A DNA stretch of 64,000 nt from Jacaranda mimosifolia (GCA_018894105.1 CM032126.1:6103001-6167000), one strand, 5' to 3'. Shown: positions 11,364 to 24,500, counted from the stretch's first letter. Notes: generated from the letters alone by a model not told the origin. Translations and numbers: made by a program.

Positions 11364-12959
11364 GAGTTTTACATGCACAAATGCATTTGCAGTCGTGGAT
11401 TTCGACTCGAACCTCATGAGTGATTTCACTCAAAAAGAAATTTGAGTTGCTTTTTTTTTTCTTTCTTTCTTTTTTTTCATGTAAATTTTAAATGGGTCAT
11501 TTTATATAATTTATAAATAAATAAATATATATATATATTTGTAGAATATATATGTGTCTGCGTGTGCGTGCACAATAATTATATTCTAAAAATATTTTAT
11601 AAATATTTTGAGCAGTGCCTTTTAAAGTAAACTAAAGTCTTTGGTTTCATTTCCCCAAATATTTTGATAATCAAGGAAGTCGGAAAGGATTCAAATTTCA
11701 AACTCAATAGGTAACATTAATTTTTTCTTTTTCTTTTTTCTTTTTTTATATTTCTTGAATTTTAAAAAATCCTCCCCAAATTTTCAATAAAGTGGCTGGT
11801 AATAATTCTATAGTGTGATCAGTTGAGTAGTATAGTTGGTTGCCATTGAATTACATCAGAATATGTATCTGGTGTGAGAGAGGTGAAGCATCCCAATCGC
11901 ATTGACAAAGACTCCACGGTAACTAACTTGTAATAATTGGTTAATGAATGAGAATTGAGAGCAGTTAACATTTCTGACAAAAATGATGGCAACTCAACAA
12001 CAATAGCAACAGTAAAGAAAATGCATTCATCACCTTCCCCCAACTGAATCTCTCTGTGCTCTCCATACCATTCCCTCTATCTAAAGTCTAAACTTGAATG
12101 AGCCCGCACACAAATCTAGTTTTGATAAAAAAAATAAATAAATAAATAACAGAAATTATTATTTATAGTCAAATATAAAAGTTCAATCACACTATCGTAT
12201 TGTTTTATGGGTATAAAATAATGGGGGATTTATTTAAAAAGACATATCAAATAATGAAGAGAGTTAGAGACAAAGAAGCCTATATTCAAAATTCATGTTC
12301 CTCAAATATGTATCATCATGACTTCTGGTTGAAGGGCGTGAAAAGAGGCATAAGCTATTTTACCTGTTCTCAAAAATGGCTAAAATGATAATGATCAAAT
12401 TCATCGCAAAATATGGAGGTCTAATCTCATTGAAGATATTACCTCATCGATACGTATTGATGGATGTTGAATTTTAAAAGCTTTTGAAAAGAAGAAGAGA
12501 AGGCATATATTCAAGTACCATACTCATCTTAAATAATCATACTCTCATTCTTAAAAACAGATAGCTCATATATTCGAATCGTATAGAGACAATTACAAAA
12601 CCAATATGATTCACTTTAAAATGAATAAGTATGATTAATCTTAATTAAATATATTATTTTGTAAAGCAAAATTGTGAAGTTATGAAATGTCAAATGTGGC
12701 ATATTTAATGACTTCTAGAAAGATGAAAAGGTATAAATATTTAATTTGTGAAAAAATTAATACAAATGTTATAGATTATCAAATTGATGGGACTCGTTAC
12801 TTGTGGTGGCAAGTTGCGAAAAAGAGCATTGATCTTTTTTTGACTTGAAATCTGCGGTGGGCATTTTAGGGGCAGTTTTTATATATTTCCAGAAGATATA
12901 ATTTTTATGCGATTGGTTTCACTAATTTGTTAATGAAAATAAGATTATATTATTATTTT
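11364..12959. other. AT-rich intergenic DNA
   Basis: Only short, low-complexity open frames are present, and no gene is supported. T-rich, (TA)n and (AAAT)n runs occur around 11450-11540 and 12127-12148. Confidence 0.55.
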
Positions 12960-12964
12960 TAAAG

Positions 12965-13166
12965 TTTTTTGGTTATGTTGAATGCCTTGTAGTCCAAATA
13001 GCATTAGTATCCCTTATTATGTGAAAAGTTTTGTGTTCGATCCAAAATAGACACGATGTGCATTGTATATAGTTTATATTTTGATTTATTTGATTTGAAA
13101 ATAGAAAAATATTAATTTATTGAAGGAACAAAAATTCATTATTTGTAATAATCTCTCTAAAAAAAG
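12965..13166 (+). mobile_element. tRNA-derived SINE (family shared with 18880-19084)
   Basis: An A-box-like TAGTCCAAATAGCAT and a B-box-like GTGTTCGATCC are followed by a 3' body (TTGATTTGAAAATA then ATATTAATTTATTGAA). That body recurs nearly unchanged at ~19005-19050. The element ends in TCTCTCTAAAAAA. A possible short duplication, AAGTT, flanks it. Two copies sharing body and tail order support a SINE family. Confidence 0.6.
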
Positions 13167-15212
13167 TTCAATTTTTAACATATAGGTCCTATTTTGTCAA
13201 ATTATGACTAATATTATTAATGTTGGACATGATGTTTTATTAATTTAAAAATAATTAATATTTACTGATAAATAAATAATATCTTCTATTTTTATTCACA
13301 GAACAGAAAAAGAAAAAGCAATGGAACTCATATTGAATTAAATAGCAATAATTATCTTAATATGATTTGACAATATAATATGAGAAAATAATTAATATGA
13401 GATCGACCCACAAATTGTCACTTTTATATTAAAATATTATAATATATAAAAGTTACTTTTTGAAAATATCAAAATCTTATGTCTTTTCTTGCGTATAAAC
13501 ATATAATTAAATACATATTTTCATTCAAAACTCTAAAAATATCAATATTTTTATACATTCCGTCCAAACATATTTTTAGTTCTACAGAAAAAATTCAGTA
13601 AAAATATCTTTAATTCCAAAAATATTATGAAGATGAATTTGAATACAAACAAACGGATCTTGGATTTCCAAATTTCGAAAAATCGCTTACTTTGCTATTA
13701 ACCACCAATTAGAAAATATATCTAGAAATTTCTTTTGTTTCTTTTGTTGGGGGGTGGGAGGGATATTTTCGTCATTTTAAGAGTTTTGTGTGAGATCTAA
13801 GGATAATCAATATTTGTTTATTGCCATTAGCTTCAAATTGGCTGTCGAATGTTTGTTGAGTTGACCAAATTAGTGCTCGGCAGGTGGGGGCTCAAGAGTC
13901 AAGTCCAACATTTCTTTCTAAATTGTCGAATGGCTTTTAGTCTCGTGTTCGACCATAATGAACGCTATTTCTCTAAAAAAAAAGTTTATTTCTAAATTTG
14001 TTAAATCATAATAATAGAGGTTCATCTAATCTACAAGTGGAATAAATGTAAATTATCAAATTATGTATAATAATTTACAAATTATTTATTATTATTAAAC
14101 CTATTAGAAGAAGAAGTGGGGACGCACAAATGCAATAATTTAATCAAGCGGAAAAACAATAGATTATTTTTAATTATTTTTGCTTATGATAGAATTTTAA
14201 TTTCAATAATAAAATTAAGAAGAAAGCGGAGGAATTAGGTGTTCAACTTGACAAAGTCATAATTTGAGTTAGCATTTTTAATTTAGAACTTTAAGAAGAA
14301 AATAATGGTACAATTAATCGAGGCAAGAGCATCAACCCAATGATTATTCAGTTGAGCATGAACTTTATTATAAAAAATTTCATATTTTTATTTTTTTTTA
14401 TAAGTACCCCGTCCTCTATTCAATTTAAGAACAAAAGAAATATTGTGAAATAGACCATAAAAATATTTTCTCTTGAATCTAATAAAATTCTTTCTACTTG
14501 TGTGTTAAAAACAAAAATTCATTCTTAATTACCTTGATTGAGAATTTACATCAATATTATATATCAACATTTAATAATGAATCAACACTTATTAATTTAT
14601 TGATAGCTGACTATTATAAAAGTAGATAACGTCCACAAATTAAATAAAATAGTTATATAATTTATTCCGAAAATACCAAGTTTCAAAGAAGCTACTCAAT
14701 TTTTCAAAGGCATTGACAAAATTGAGATGAAAGGATTGGAAGGTGGATGCCAGTGAGCATATTTATTTTGAAAAAAAAAATAGATTTGGTGAATTTAAAT
14801 GGGCATGGTCCATATAATTATAATAAATTAACTCAAGAGGCCTAACACCCACATGTAATGTTCCTAACTAAAGATGAAGTTATTTCAAATAATTATATGG
14901 TCCACTCTAATTCACTTATCAAGCTGTGACCTTAAAGTTTAAAACATAATTGTGATTTAACAAGCTCTGTCTTTCTCATTTGATTTGTCCAACTTTTTAA
15001 ACACTTCTCATCCCTTACATGCATATATGGGATAAAAGTTTAACCAATTATGTAAGGTAAAGTTAGCTCCTACCTGTCAAATAAGTTTACCAATTTTGGA
15101 CCAGTTGGCTGGAGGGCAACAATGTTGGCAAGAACATTAGCATAACCTGGGGTTTATGGTATGAATTGGTCTACAGAAGTACATAAACTAACATTTGGCA
15201 TGCCTTATTTAA

Positions 15213-15227
15213 CCCCCCCCCCCCCCC
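15213..15227 (+). repeat. Poly-C tract
   Basis: Uninterrupted run of 15 cytosines. Confidence 0.9.
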
Positions 15228-16491
15228 AAGGAAATTTACACAATGTATCATTGCTTGATAATTACGTCAAATCCATTGTTAAATATAAGAAATTCAACTT
15301 CACGAAATATTATTCAATTGGCATGAGCGATGTATGACTTTGTCGCTATTAAAAACATGTTTTGATAAAACATTAGATTTTCCCACTGCGGGATAAGCTT
15401 TCGTATCATAAGAAACCCTTTAGTTGAGGGGCTTTCATAGAGATGTATGAACATTATTTCCATAGGTAACGTTACTTGATAATATTCAAATCTATCATCA
15501 AATATAAAAGATCTGCTTCTGCAAAGTTTTTGTCCTATTAGTACATGTGTTGGGAGTTTTTATCCTTATGAATAGACGTTCATACTAGTGAGAAGAAATA
15601 ACAACTTATAAATTAATTCAAACTCCTCACCTCATTCAATGTGAGACAAAATTTGGCATGATTGTCCTAATTTTTTTTTCCATGCCAAGACATGAAAAAC
15701 CAAATATCTATAAGCAATTATATTCATCAAAATAAATTTAGATAGTCGAATTAACACAAATATTATTGATTGGACAAACTATTTTATCTATGTAAATTTA
15801 ATTTTTGTTTTAGATTGTATAGATAAAATCTTAACTAGATTTCTGGCTAGATTAGAAACATATATGCATATATACATACGTGTATGTGTGGACCAAGAAG
15901 AGAAAGAATTAAAATATAGGAAGTACAACCACCAACACAAACTCAATAAAGATACAAAAGTTCAAATGAATATCTTAACAACAGTCCTAATTATTTTGAT
16001 ATTATACCATATAAGATTAGTTTTCTGCAATTAGCAATTTGATATGTACTAATTTTTTGTTGATCAAATGTTGTACCATCTTTTCTTACGAAAGCAATAG
16101 GGGCAAAGACATCTCTATTTGAAGTAACATTTTACATCATTATGGAATTATATAAATAGCTACTTAGGTACAACTAAGAATCGTCAGTCAAATCCGCTTT
16201 AATAGAAAGAAATCAAATGTGTGACTTGACAAGTACTCATCCTCCTAGTGGATGTTATACCCAAAGCATTAAAGTGGTAGAGTTTTGACGCTTTAAATGC
16301 GTCTGAATTAGGCCTTTTGGCACATTTTTTCTACTTACCTAAAACCTACGCTACAAAAACAAATTCCACATATGATAAATTGAAAATTTACCTGCCATTA
16401 CCATTTTCTCAATAGAATTGAAAAGTCGCTTGTGCAAATATTGTGACAATGTCCTAATGATGGAATAGTTTCTTTCTTTCTTTCTTTCCGT

Positions 16492-16510
16492 CCCCCCCCC
16501 CCCCCCCCCC
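16492..16510 (+). repeat. Poly-C tract after (TTTC)n
   Basis: A run of 19 cytosines directly follows four TTTC units and CCGT. Confidence 0.9.
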
Positions 16511-16920
16511 TTTTCTCCCCAAAAACAAAGAGAGGAAAAATGAATGACATAGGTCTAGCCAAAGTTACTCTATTTGAGGTTACTTTGGTTGATTCATATA
16601 GTTATTTGACTTTGATATTCAAGCTTGAAACTACAAAAAGGATTATGGTGAAGTGTACCTTTAGCCTTTTTTAATTGGAGTATTTATATTGGAGTGTTCA
16701 TATAGACTGGTCATATTCAATCGTATCTAGTCTGTTAGGATAATATCGTGTGATTTCGTTAACAATTTAGATGGTAAGTTATGCCTAAATTTGAAGTCAA
16801 CTGGACTCAACCTACAAAATGATGTGGATTCTGAATATAAATGTGGCATAAATTATTGCCGTAAGGTGAGATTAACATCTTTTTGCTTATTCCCCAAATT
16901 ATAACTTCACCACCAAAAAG

Positions 16921-17306
16921 CTACATGCTTGTTTGTTTGTAAATTATCAAAATATTTTTCAACTCCCAAAACACAAATAAATAACCATCACATTCTCCAA
17001 TCTTACTATCCAAAATACACCCAAAAGGCTCAAAATACCATCCCAACTCATTTTCTACCAATTCTCCAATATGTAACCCTCTCATTTTTTGTCACCCCTT
17101 CCCAATCTATATACACACATGCACAAATAATTTTAAAATATTAATTTCACTCTACCAACCAAACAAAAAAGTTATTGATGTGATATATTATCCCCTCCAA
17201 AAGCACAAATAAACAATCATCACATTACCCAACCTCATTTCCCAAAAATCATTTTGCCAAAATATTTTGGCAAAATGTTCCAATTCATAAACAAACATGC
17301 CCTAGG
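16921..17306. mobile_element. MITE-like element with CTA flanks
   Basis: The left end CATGCTTGTTTGTTTGTAAA resembles the reverse complement of the right end, GGCATGTTTGTTTATGAATT. CTA precedes the left end (16920-16922) and follows the right end, compatible with a 3-bp Harbinger-type duplication. The interior has two direct copies of an AATCATCACATT-type segment (~16978 and ~17209). The tips resemble those of the element at 7023. Confidence 0.5.
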
Positions 17307-18578
17307 TATTTGCTACGGAAAAATTGTTATAAAATTAATTTCGTAACTATAACTACAAACTATGGCTATAAAATTTGATAGCAAATGTAATTTTTTTAAT
17401 TACGAGCAATAAAAATTATTAGTTCTTAATCTGCAGTATCGTATGTTAAACACGCAATAAATTAGTTGTACATTATCTATAAAAAAATCAATATATATAT
17501 ATATATATAAATAACAATAACCATTAGCTTTATATTTGTAGTAGCAATGGTTAGCTATGAAAACATCAACTTCGAATTTGATTAGGTCAATTTCATAGCT
17601 AAAATTAAGAATTTTTAGCACTAGCTATGATTTGACCACAGCTGATACCTAATCTTTTGTAGTGTCTTAAATACGGAAAAACATTTTCATAACTATATTG
17701 TGTTTTACGTTTAAATTTTGAAGTCAATTATATAAAATAATTCATAAAAACTCAATTAACTTGTGAGTACCTTTACTTTCCCTTTTCTTTCTATAAACAA
17801 GGTAATTTCTTTTTTCTTGTATGAACAAGGTAAATTGTTAATTATGAGAATCATTCAAGATCCATGCTATATGTGTGTGTGTACGTATATGCATATATGC
17901 AAGTATCTTCTTCAAAGTACAATTAGTCGTAGCCAGCCACATCTGATTCTGTTACAGGGTGTTTAAAATCATACAATATTGGACACATGGAATTATCATG
18001 TTTCTTAAAGGACTACCTTGATATTCTTGATTAAGACTAACAATATTTTTAATCTGGTTAAGCTCCTTTTTTGTGTAAGGACCTAATTACGGTAATAAAA
18101 ACACTAGTAGATTTTTAAAGCAGCAAGTATCTATTTTGTTCAAGATACGGGGTAAATACATGAAAATTTATCCGCAGGTCTCTATTACTGGTTTAACCCC
18201 CATGATTCTTAATTTTCACTTGTATTTCATGTGAATCTCAAATAATTATTTATTTGTATAAGGTTTACTGGTATTTTTATGCGGATTTCATACTCATATA
18301 TTGTAACCCACAATTATTAAGTTATATGGGTCTCATGATCTTGGGACATCTGCAACTTTAAAAAAGTTAGGAAAAATTAAAAATTAAAAAGAATCCTTAA
18401 AATACAACACACCACAGTAGCACAAGTAAATCTCCATAGTTAATAGACTCAGTGCTCCAAAAGAAAATGATATTGCTTTATTTGGACAAGAAAGTAACAA
18501 ACACATACTGTCTTCTTTATTGCAAAATTAATCATCTAAGTCATGTGTATAAATATATTAATCAAGCCATACTTAACT
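17307..18578. other. AT-rich intergenic DNA
   Basis: No gene is seen. An (AT)n run lies at ~17491-17508. Confidence 0.55.
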
Positions 18579-18585
18579 AGGACTG

Positions 18586-18745
18586 TCGCCGAGTTCGGTT
18601 GCGCGGGCCTGTGATTCTAGCGGTGGTCGAAGCAATTTCGATTGCATAAATCCTAACCCCAAATCGGGGGTGGGTTCGAGGCCCCACGAGATATTTAGAG
18701 CAGATTGAGAACGATTCTCTCGTCCTTTAATTTAAAAAAAAAAAA
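18586..18745 (+). mobile_element. tRNA-derived SINE with poly-A tail
   Basis: The body of about 160 bp is far more GC-rich than its surroundings. It contains the tRNA-like B box GGGTTCGAGGCCC at ~18672-18684, ends in a poly-A tail, and is flanked by perfect AGGACTG duplications (18579-18585 and 18746-18752). These are the hallmarks of target-primed SINE insertion. It is too long, and its arms do not pair well enough, to be a genuine tRNA gene. Confidence 0.75.
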
Positions 18746-18879
18746 AGGACTGCTATGTACTTTCTAGACAAACAACATAGTAGATCTTGACACTAATGAT
18801 CAATATTACATTGAATAACAATGTAAAATTGATTCAGCACAAAAGTTACAATGTAATAAAGCAATTATTAAAATTAACT

Positions 18880-19084
18880 TAGCATGTAGTTTAATGGCAT
18901 CAGTCTCCCCAATTATGTGGGACTGTGGGAGGTTTCGAGTTCGAGCCTAAATTGACTCCTTTGTGTACTTTATATGCCATTCGATTGTGTTGTCTATAAT
19001 TCATTTTGCTTGATTTGAAAATAAAATAATATTAATTTATTGAAATGATAAAAAATTCTAATGTTTTCTAAAAAAAAAAAAAAA
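18880..19084 (+). mobile_element. tRNA-derived SINE (second copy of the 12965 family)
   Basis: An A-box-like TAGTTTAATGGCATC and a B-box-like GAGTTCGAGCC are followed by the same 3' body as the copy at 12965-13166, then a tail of about 14 adenines. It lies about 130 bases downstream of the unrelated SINE at 18586. Confidence 0.65.
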
Positions 19085-20160
19085 CTAATTTGGCGGGAAA
19101 AATAGCAATATAACAAAGTTCATACGAAGTGAGAAAAAAGAATTACATTAAGTTAGCTAATGCCATGCTTATGAGTAGGATTTTAGCTCAATTTCATGAT
19201 TGTCGAGCTATATAGTTCTTTTATTTCTTTAAAATAAGAGAATATTTATATAGAATTCTTATTTTTCTTGATATGATCTCTATCACTAAAATATAATTTT
19301 TATATTTTTATTTTATTTTAAAATACAAGTGATGATGAGTATAATAGATTTTTTTCTGAAAATTTATCTTGGTGACAGTGTATCAATTTACAATGCCTAT
19401 ATCGTTGATATTCATCTTCGACCAATTAGACCCAACCTCAAAATTTTCATAGTATCTTTTACACAAGTGTCTCTATTTACATAGAAAATTAATGTTGTCT
19501 AATGCACCCTCTTGCCTATTGCCTTTCTATGCAATTGCAATTTGTGGACGTGAGTGTTTGATTGTGAGATTAGTTGTTGAACATTTTATTTTTAAGATTT
19601 TAATATTTGAAAAAATTAAAAAATATTGCTTATTTTTTAAAATCAAAAGCTAATTTGTTGGTTACCTTTTCTTTTCTTTTCCTTTTTTTTATTTGCTTGA
19701 CATGTAAAAACCATGTTAAAATAAAAGAAAAAAAAAAGCTTTTTGTTAAAATGAACGTTTTTCATACATACTAAAATTCCAAATGATGAAAATTGAGCGA
19801 TGTTAACAGTAAGATTTACATTAAATTGATTTATTTATTTTATTAGTTCTTATTTATATCAATTTTATTGATTTTGCATCCCAAAAAATAAAAAATAAAA
19901 AAAAGAAAATGAAAAATAAAAAGAAAAAGAAAATGAGGAAGTATTTATATTGGAAATATACCCTTCGGCAAGTAAGAAGTCTTTGTCCCATGAATAAATT
20001 ATTTATTTATCTAATACAAAAATACAAGTGGAACAACCTTGTAAGAAAAATAGAAGACAATGGCAGAAATGGATAATACAGGTCAATGTAAGGTCAAGAA
20101 AGCCATTTCACATTTAGCAGCAGTAGAAAACTGATAGAAGAACAGAAACCAGGAAGGTGA
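19085..20160. other. AT-rich intergenic DNA upstream of the SHOU4-like gene
   Basis: No gene is seen. A-rich runs occur at 19880-19940. The promoter of the downstream gene should lie in the right part, but no motif could be assigned with confidence. Confidence 0.5.
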
Positions 20161-20343
20161 ATGGTGTGTTTTCACTTTTCAGTTTCACACTTTTTTTTTT
20201 GTTTGTCCTTCTGTCACTCATATCTTGCAAATATATCTCATATTCCCTACCTTTTCTTCTACATTTCTTCAGCCACCATCTCCCCAAGCTCTGATCCCCC
20301 ATGCCTCCATTCCTTGATATACCCACCCCACTTGGTTCTTCAG

Positions 20344-21429
20344 GTATGTTTCTTTATGCATCTGACACACACATTCTCTTTCTTCTCTTTATTTTTTTTT
20401 TTTTGTTTTTTGTTTTTCTTTCTTTTTTTTTTCGATTTTTTTGAGTAGGTTTTGTGATCTCCCTCATTTTACTGAATCTTGGTCAAAATGGAAATGTGGT
20501 TTCTCTCACTTGCCTGATTAGTCAAATGGGTTTGAGATTTTCTTGGATTTTTTATTTCAGTTTATGGCAATTTGTAACTTCTAGCTCTGGATCGTCTCAA
20601 TCCCAAAAAGGGATCTTTCTTTTTTCTTCCCAAGACATTGATGACTTCTTGGGGTTTTTGATCCGTAACGTTTTTCGTATATGAGTCATTTGTTATGTTT
20701 GCTTCCATTTCTTCTTGGATCTGTGAAGTTCTGTTTAGTATTTGGTAATGTGAGGCTCGATTTTTATGCATATGAAGTTTCGAGGATGGGGTTTTTTCTG
20801 TTGATAGAGTCAATGGAGACTAGCGAGTTTTTAGGTTCTTTTGGTGTTTTATTCACTTTACTTGTAATAGGAGTCAGTTCTCAGATCTGGGGTTTAGACA
20901 GTAGTTTTTTCCTCTGACGTGCTAAATTTAAGCCTTTTTTTCCGGAAAATGTAAACAATACAGTGAATGACAGTTTTGCTTGGCTTGCACTTTTGGTGAA
21001 ATTTGATTCAGAGATGAGCGTAGCTACTTACCTCCTTAGAAGCAGTTTTAATTTCACACTTCTGAAGTACTAGTTGACAGTTCATTTTGAGATTTTTTTT
21101 CTTTAAATTGTTGAAACCGTTTTTGGATTGTCGATTTGGTGCATCTATGCCGAGCATTTCGTTTCTGTGGTTTTATTGCTTGAGGGATATCCAGATGTTC
21201 ATCATGTAAGGAAATTAATGGCGGTTCAGCAGGATGCTTCTGATACAGTAAGTTGGCAGAGCAGATAGTTGGTCTTTGTTGTGGAGTTTTATAAGGACTC
21301 TTTTTTCGAGCTGTACTTTATCTGGTCTGAAAATGAATTTTTTTTGGGTATGATGCTTCAAGAATTAAGATTCAATTCTCTAGAGGAATATACATTCACA
21401 CTTAATGCTTGATTTGTGTTTTCTTCTAG
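20344..21429 (+). other. Probable 5'UTR intron of the SHOU4-like gene
   Basis: CAG|GTATGTT at 20344 is a good donor. A pyrimidine-rich stretch ending TTCTTCTAG|G at 21429 is a good acceptor. The upstream leader exon (~20200-20343) is pyrimidine-rich. The coding start follows 134 bases after the acceptor. Leader introns of this size are common in plants. The boundaries are inferred, not proven. Confidence 0.55.
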
Positions 21430-21431
21430 GT

Positions 21432-21473
21432 ATGGTATTCAGTGTAACTCGGCAAGCTAGGTTGATCTTCTGA
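21432..21473 (+). promoter_or_regulatory. Upstream ORF in the SHOU4-like leader
   Basis: An ATG three bases after the inferred leader-intron acceptor opens a 13-codon frame (MVFSVTRQARLIF) ending in TGA at 21471-21473. This is 90 bases before the main ATG. It could lower translation of the main frame. Function is inferred only. Confidence 0.4.
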
Positions 21474-21563
21474 CTACCATAGTTTAATCGTCCTGGCTAG
21501 CAGCTGTTCTTGTGTATCCGTTTGTCACTTGGATCTCTTGGTTTCTTCGGGGAGTTAAGCGAT

Positions 21564-24500
21564 ATGGGTTCTCGGTTTCCTTCTCATCAGTTGAGCAATG
21601 GCCTTTACGTATCAGGCCGGCCTGAACAGCCAAAAGAGAAGACTCCAACAATGAGCTCAGTTGCAATGCCTTATACTGGTGGTGATATCAAAAAGTCTGG
21701 AGAACTAGGTAAAATGTTTGATATACCTATGGATGGCTCCAGGTCTCGAAAATCAGGTCCCATAAACAATGCTCCCACGAGGACAGGTTCTTTTGGTGGT
21801 GCGGCTTCTCACTCGGGCCAATTAAACTCTGTCAATCGTGGCTCGGTTTCAGCTGGTGGTGTTCCTGGGTCAACCTCATTGAAGAAGACAAATTCTGGCC
21901 CACTTAATAAACATGGGGAACCATTGAAAAAATCATCTGGTCCTCAGGGAGGGGGAACTGCCATTTCTCGCCAAAATTCTGGTCCTCTTCCTCCAGTTCT
22001 CCCAACTACTGGCCTCATTACATCAGGACCTATTACATCAGGACCGCTAAACTCATCAGGGGCTCCCCGGAAGGCATCTGGTCCTTTGGAGTCTACAGGC
22101 TCAATGAAGATGCACAATGCTTCTCTAGTTAATAACCAGGCTGTTACCCACCTCAGCCAGGATGACGAATATTCATTCCGCAAGAGCTTCCCAAAGCCAA
22201 TTCTTTGGGCCATTATTCTTCTCTTTGTCATGGGATTTATTGCTGGTGGTTTCATCCTCGGAGCCGTTCGCAACCCAATTCTTCTTGTTGTTGTTGTTGT
22301 ACTTTTCGCTGCAGTGGCTACTGTATTTACCTGGAATACTTGTTGGGGAAGAAGAGCTATTACTGGTTTTATAGCTAGCTATCCAGATGCTGAGTTGCGC
22401 ACTGCAAAAGATGGTCAATTTGTCAAAGTTTCTGGGGTATGTTCATCTAGAATATATAACTATGTTAAGGTTTAGTTTTCACATCCCCCAATTCACCTTC
22501 TTTGAACCTCCTGGTCCCCTCTCCTCAGCTGCAAACAAAAAGGAGGCTGCTAAGTTTAACTTTATCAATCTAAGATTCTATATTCTAGTTCTTTTATGCA
22601 GCCTTTCTCAAATTCCAAATCAGAGGCATTATCATCTCCAAAAATGTGTTAACATGCTTTTTTGAAGTCAATCTAGAAATATTATATATGTGCACAGTTG
22701 TAATAGGTTTTATGGAGCCTTGGAATCAAGGCTAATGGTTCAACTTCTTCCAAAATTCTCTAGGTTAATGTTGCATTATATTCTCTTGAACCAGGGAACG
22801 AGATTGTGTGACTGCCAAATATTCTATATGATGATATGATTTTGTTCACAATCTGAATTAATTAAAATACTATAGCATCCCACTGGCAATAGATGCGCAT
22901 ACAGATAGTGAAGAGATTGGAAGCAATATACTTGCACATATGCTGCAGAGTTGTAAATCTAGGGAATAAAAGTTTTATGGTTCTGATGTAGCTATAGAGA
23001 TGAAGCTTCATGTCTTTTCAAATATAACAGCAACATGACAGATGTCTCGGCATGTGTGTTGGTTCGAACTCAATAAACAGAATTATCTCTTAATTTTTAA
23101 GAAAGAGATAGTACATCAAACATATGCGCATTCTTGCAATAATTGGCATGAGATGATTAAATTCTTGGAGCGTAATGTAGATATTTATTTTTCCTGAATT
23201 TGCCTCTTAACTCAATTCCTTGTGTTGTGTAATGATGAACATTCCTGGAGTTTTGTTGATTCTTTGTAGTCCTTGAATTCCAAACCCATGTGCTGTCTTA
23301 ACATGTTTAGGTTGTGACTTTGTGAAGGTTGTTACCTGTGGAAATGTTCCTCTTGAATCATCCTTCCAAAAGGTTCCTCGATGCGTTTATACATCCACAA
23401 GTTTGTATGAGTACCGAGGATGGGATTCAAAAGCAGCAAACCCCACGCATCGCCGCTTTACCTGGGGCCTTCGAACATTAGAGGTGAGGAGGGACAGTTG
23501 TTCTATGATTTATGCTGCTTAAAATCTTGTTTTTGAAACTAGTATTCAATGCACAAGGTTCCTCTGTGTGATACCATGATGCTTGAATGATGTCACATTT
23601 CTTAATTTCTCTTTTCTTCTTAATAATGCAGATCAAGCAAGGCCTATAACTTTCTAACCCACCCCCAAATTCTGTTTTCTCTGTTCATCTATTGACAATT
23701 ATTAATGGATGTTATTCTCTTGGCAAGTTAGGGAGCTTTTCTCCATTTCAGTCAAAATATTGGATTTTCTGGTGGTTTATTATGCCAGGCTAACATGCTC
23801 ATTCCATTTTCAAGTCTTGACGCATATGAGAGCCCAGTATCAGGAAAACTTAATTAACAAAGAAAATCAAGTGTAAATGGAATTGCATTGTTTGAGCGGA
23901 CTTCAACAATATGGTTAATGGTTGACTCTTTTTAACTTTTTGGGACTTCACAATTGATTTGGCTGTCGCCTGTCATGTGAAGTACATGTATGGGATTTTC
24001 CTCTATCTTTTGACTACAGTATATGTGTGAAATTACTTGATCTACATCAAGTAAGATACGTGAGATCATACTGGGTTTAGTTTCTTCTAGTCTGTAATTA
24101 TATTGGATCCACATTTTTCTGGGTCAAGTATGACTGAATATAAGTTCTGCAGAACTTTCCAGAACCCTCCACCCAGTTGCTGCAGCCCACCCTTGTGGTA
24201 ATTGGAATTATTTTAAGGTTTTCACCTGTTTTGGCCTTGGGGTAACTGTAAAAATGTATTTGATCTGCATCAAATTTGTTTTGGACCCAGACTTCATATG
24301 ATAAATAATTGGTTAATTAATCTTTTTTCTGCTCTCATTTCTTTCAATAAAAGGGAAAGAAAATTTCACAGTACTGACTCATTTTGTTTATGACGACAGA
24401 GGCACGTAGTTGACTTTTATATTTCTGACTTCCAATCCGGGTTGAGGGCATTGGTTAAGACTGGCTATGGTGCAAGGGTCACTCCTTATGTTGATGAATC

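Larger units (their letters stand above)
13167..16920. other. AT-rich intergenic DNA
   Basis: No gene is recognised. The stretch contains a C15 tract (15213-15227), a (TTTC)n run followed by a C19 tract (16470-16510) and long AT-rich tracts. GTGTTCGACC near 13945 looks like an isolated B box but lacks the rest of a SINE. Confidence 0.55.

Noticed and set aside
13920..13985. Third copy of the 12965 SINE family
   Set aside because: Only a B-box-like GTGTTCGACC and a short A run are present. The shared 3' body is missing.
18672..18684. Possible tRNA gene (strong B box)
   Set aside because: No cloverleaf with a paired acceptor stem can be drawn. The poly-A tail and 7-bp target duplications make it a SINE.
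20161..20448. 95-codon Ser/Phe-rich open frame
   Set aside because: It is pyrimidine-rich leader and intron sequence, and it crosses the inferred leader donor at 20344.
22387..22665. 92-codon frame crossing the SHOU4-like exon 1 border
   Set aside because: It is a shadow frame over the exon end and intron 1, with no coding character.
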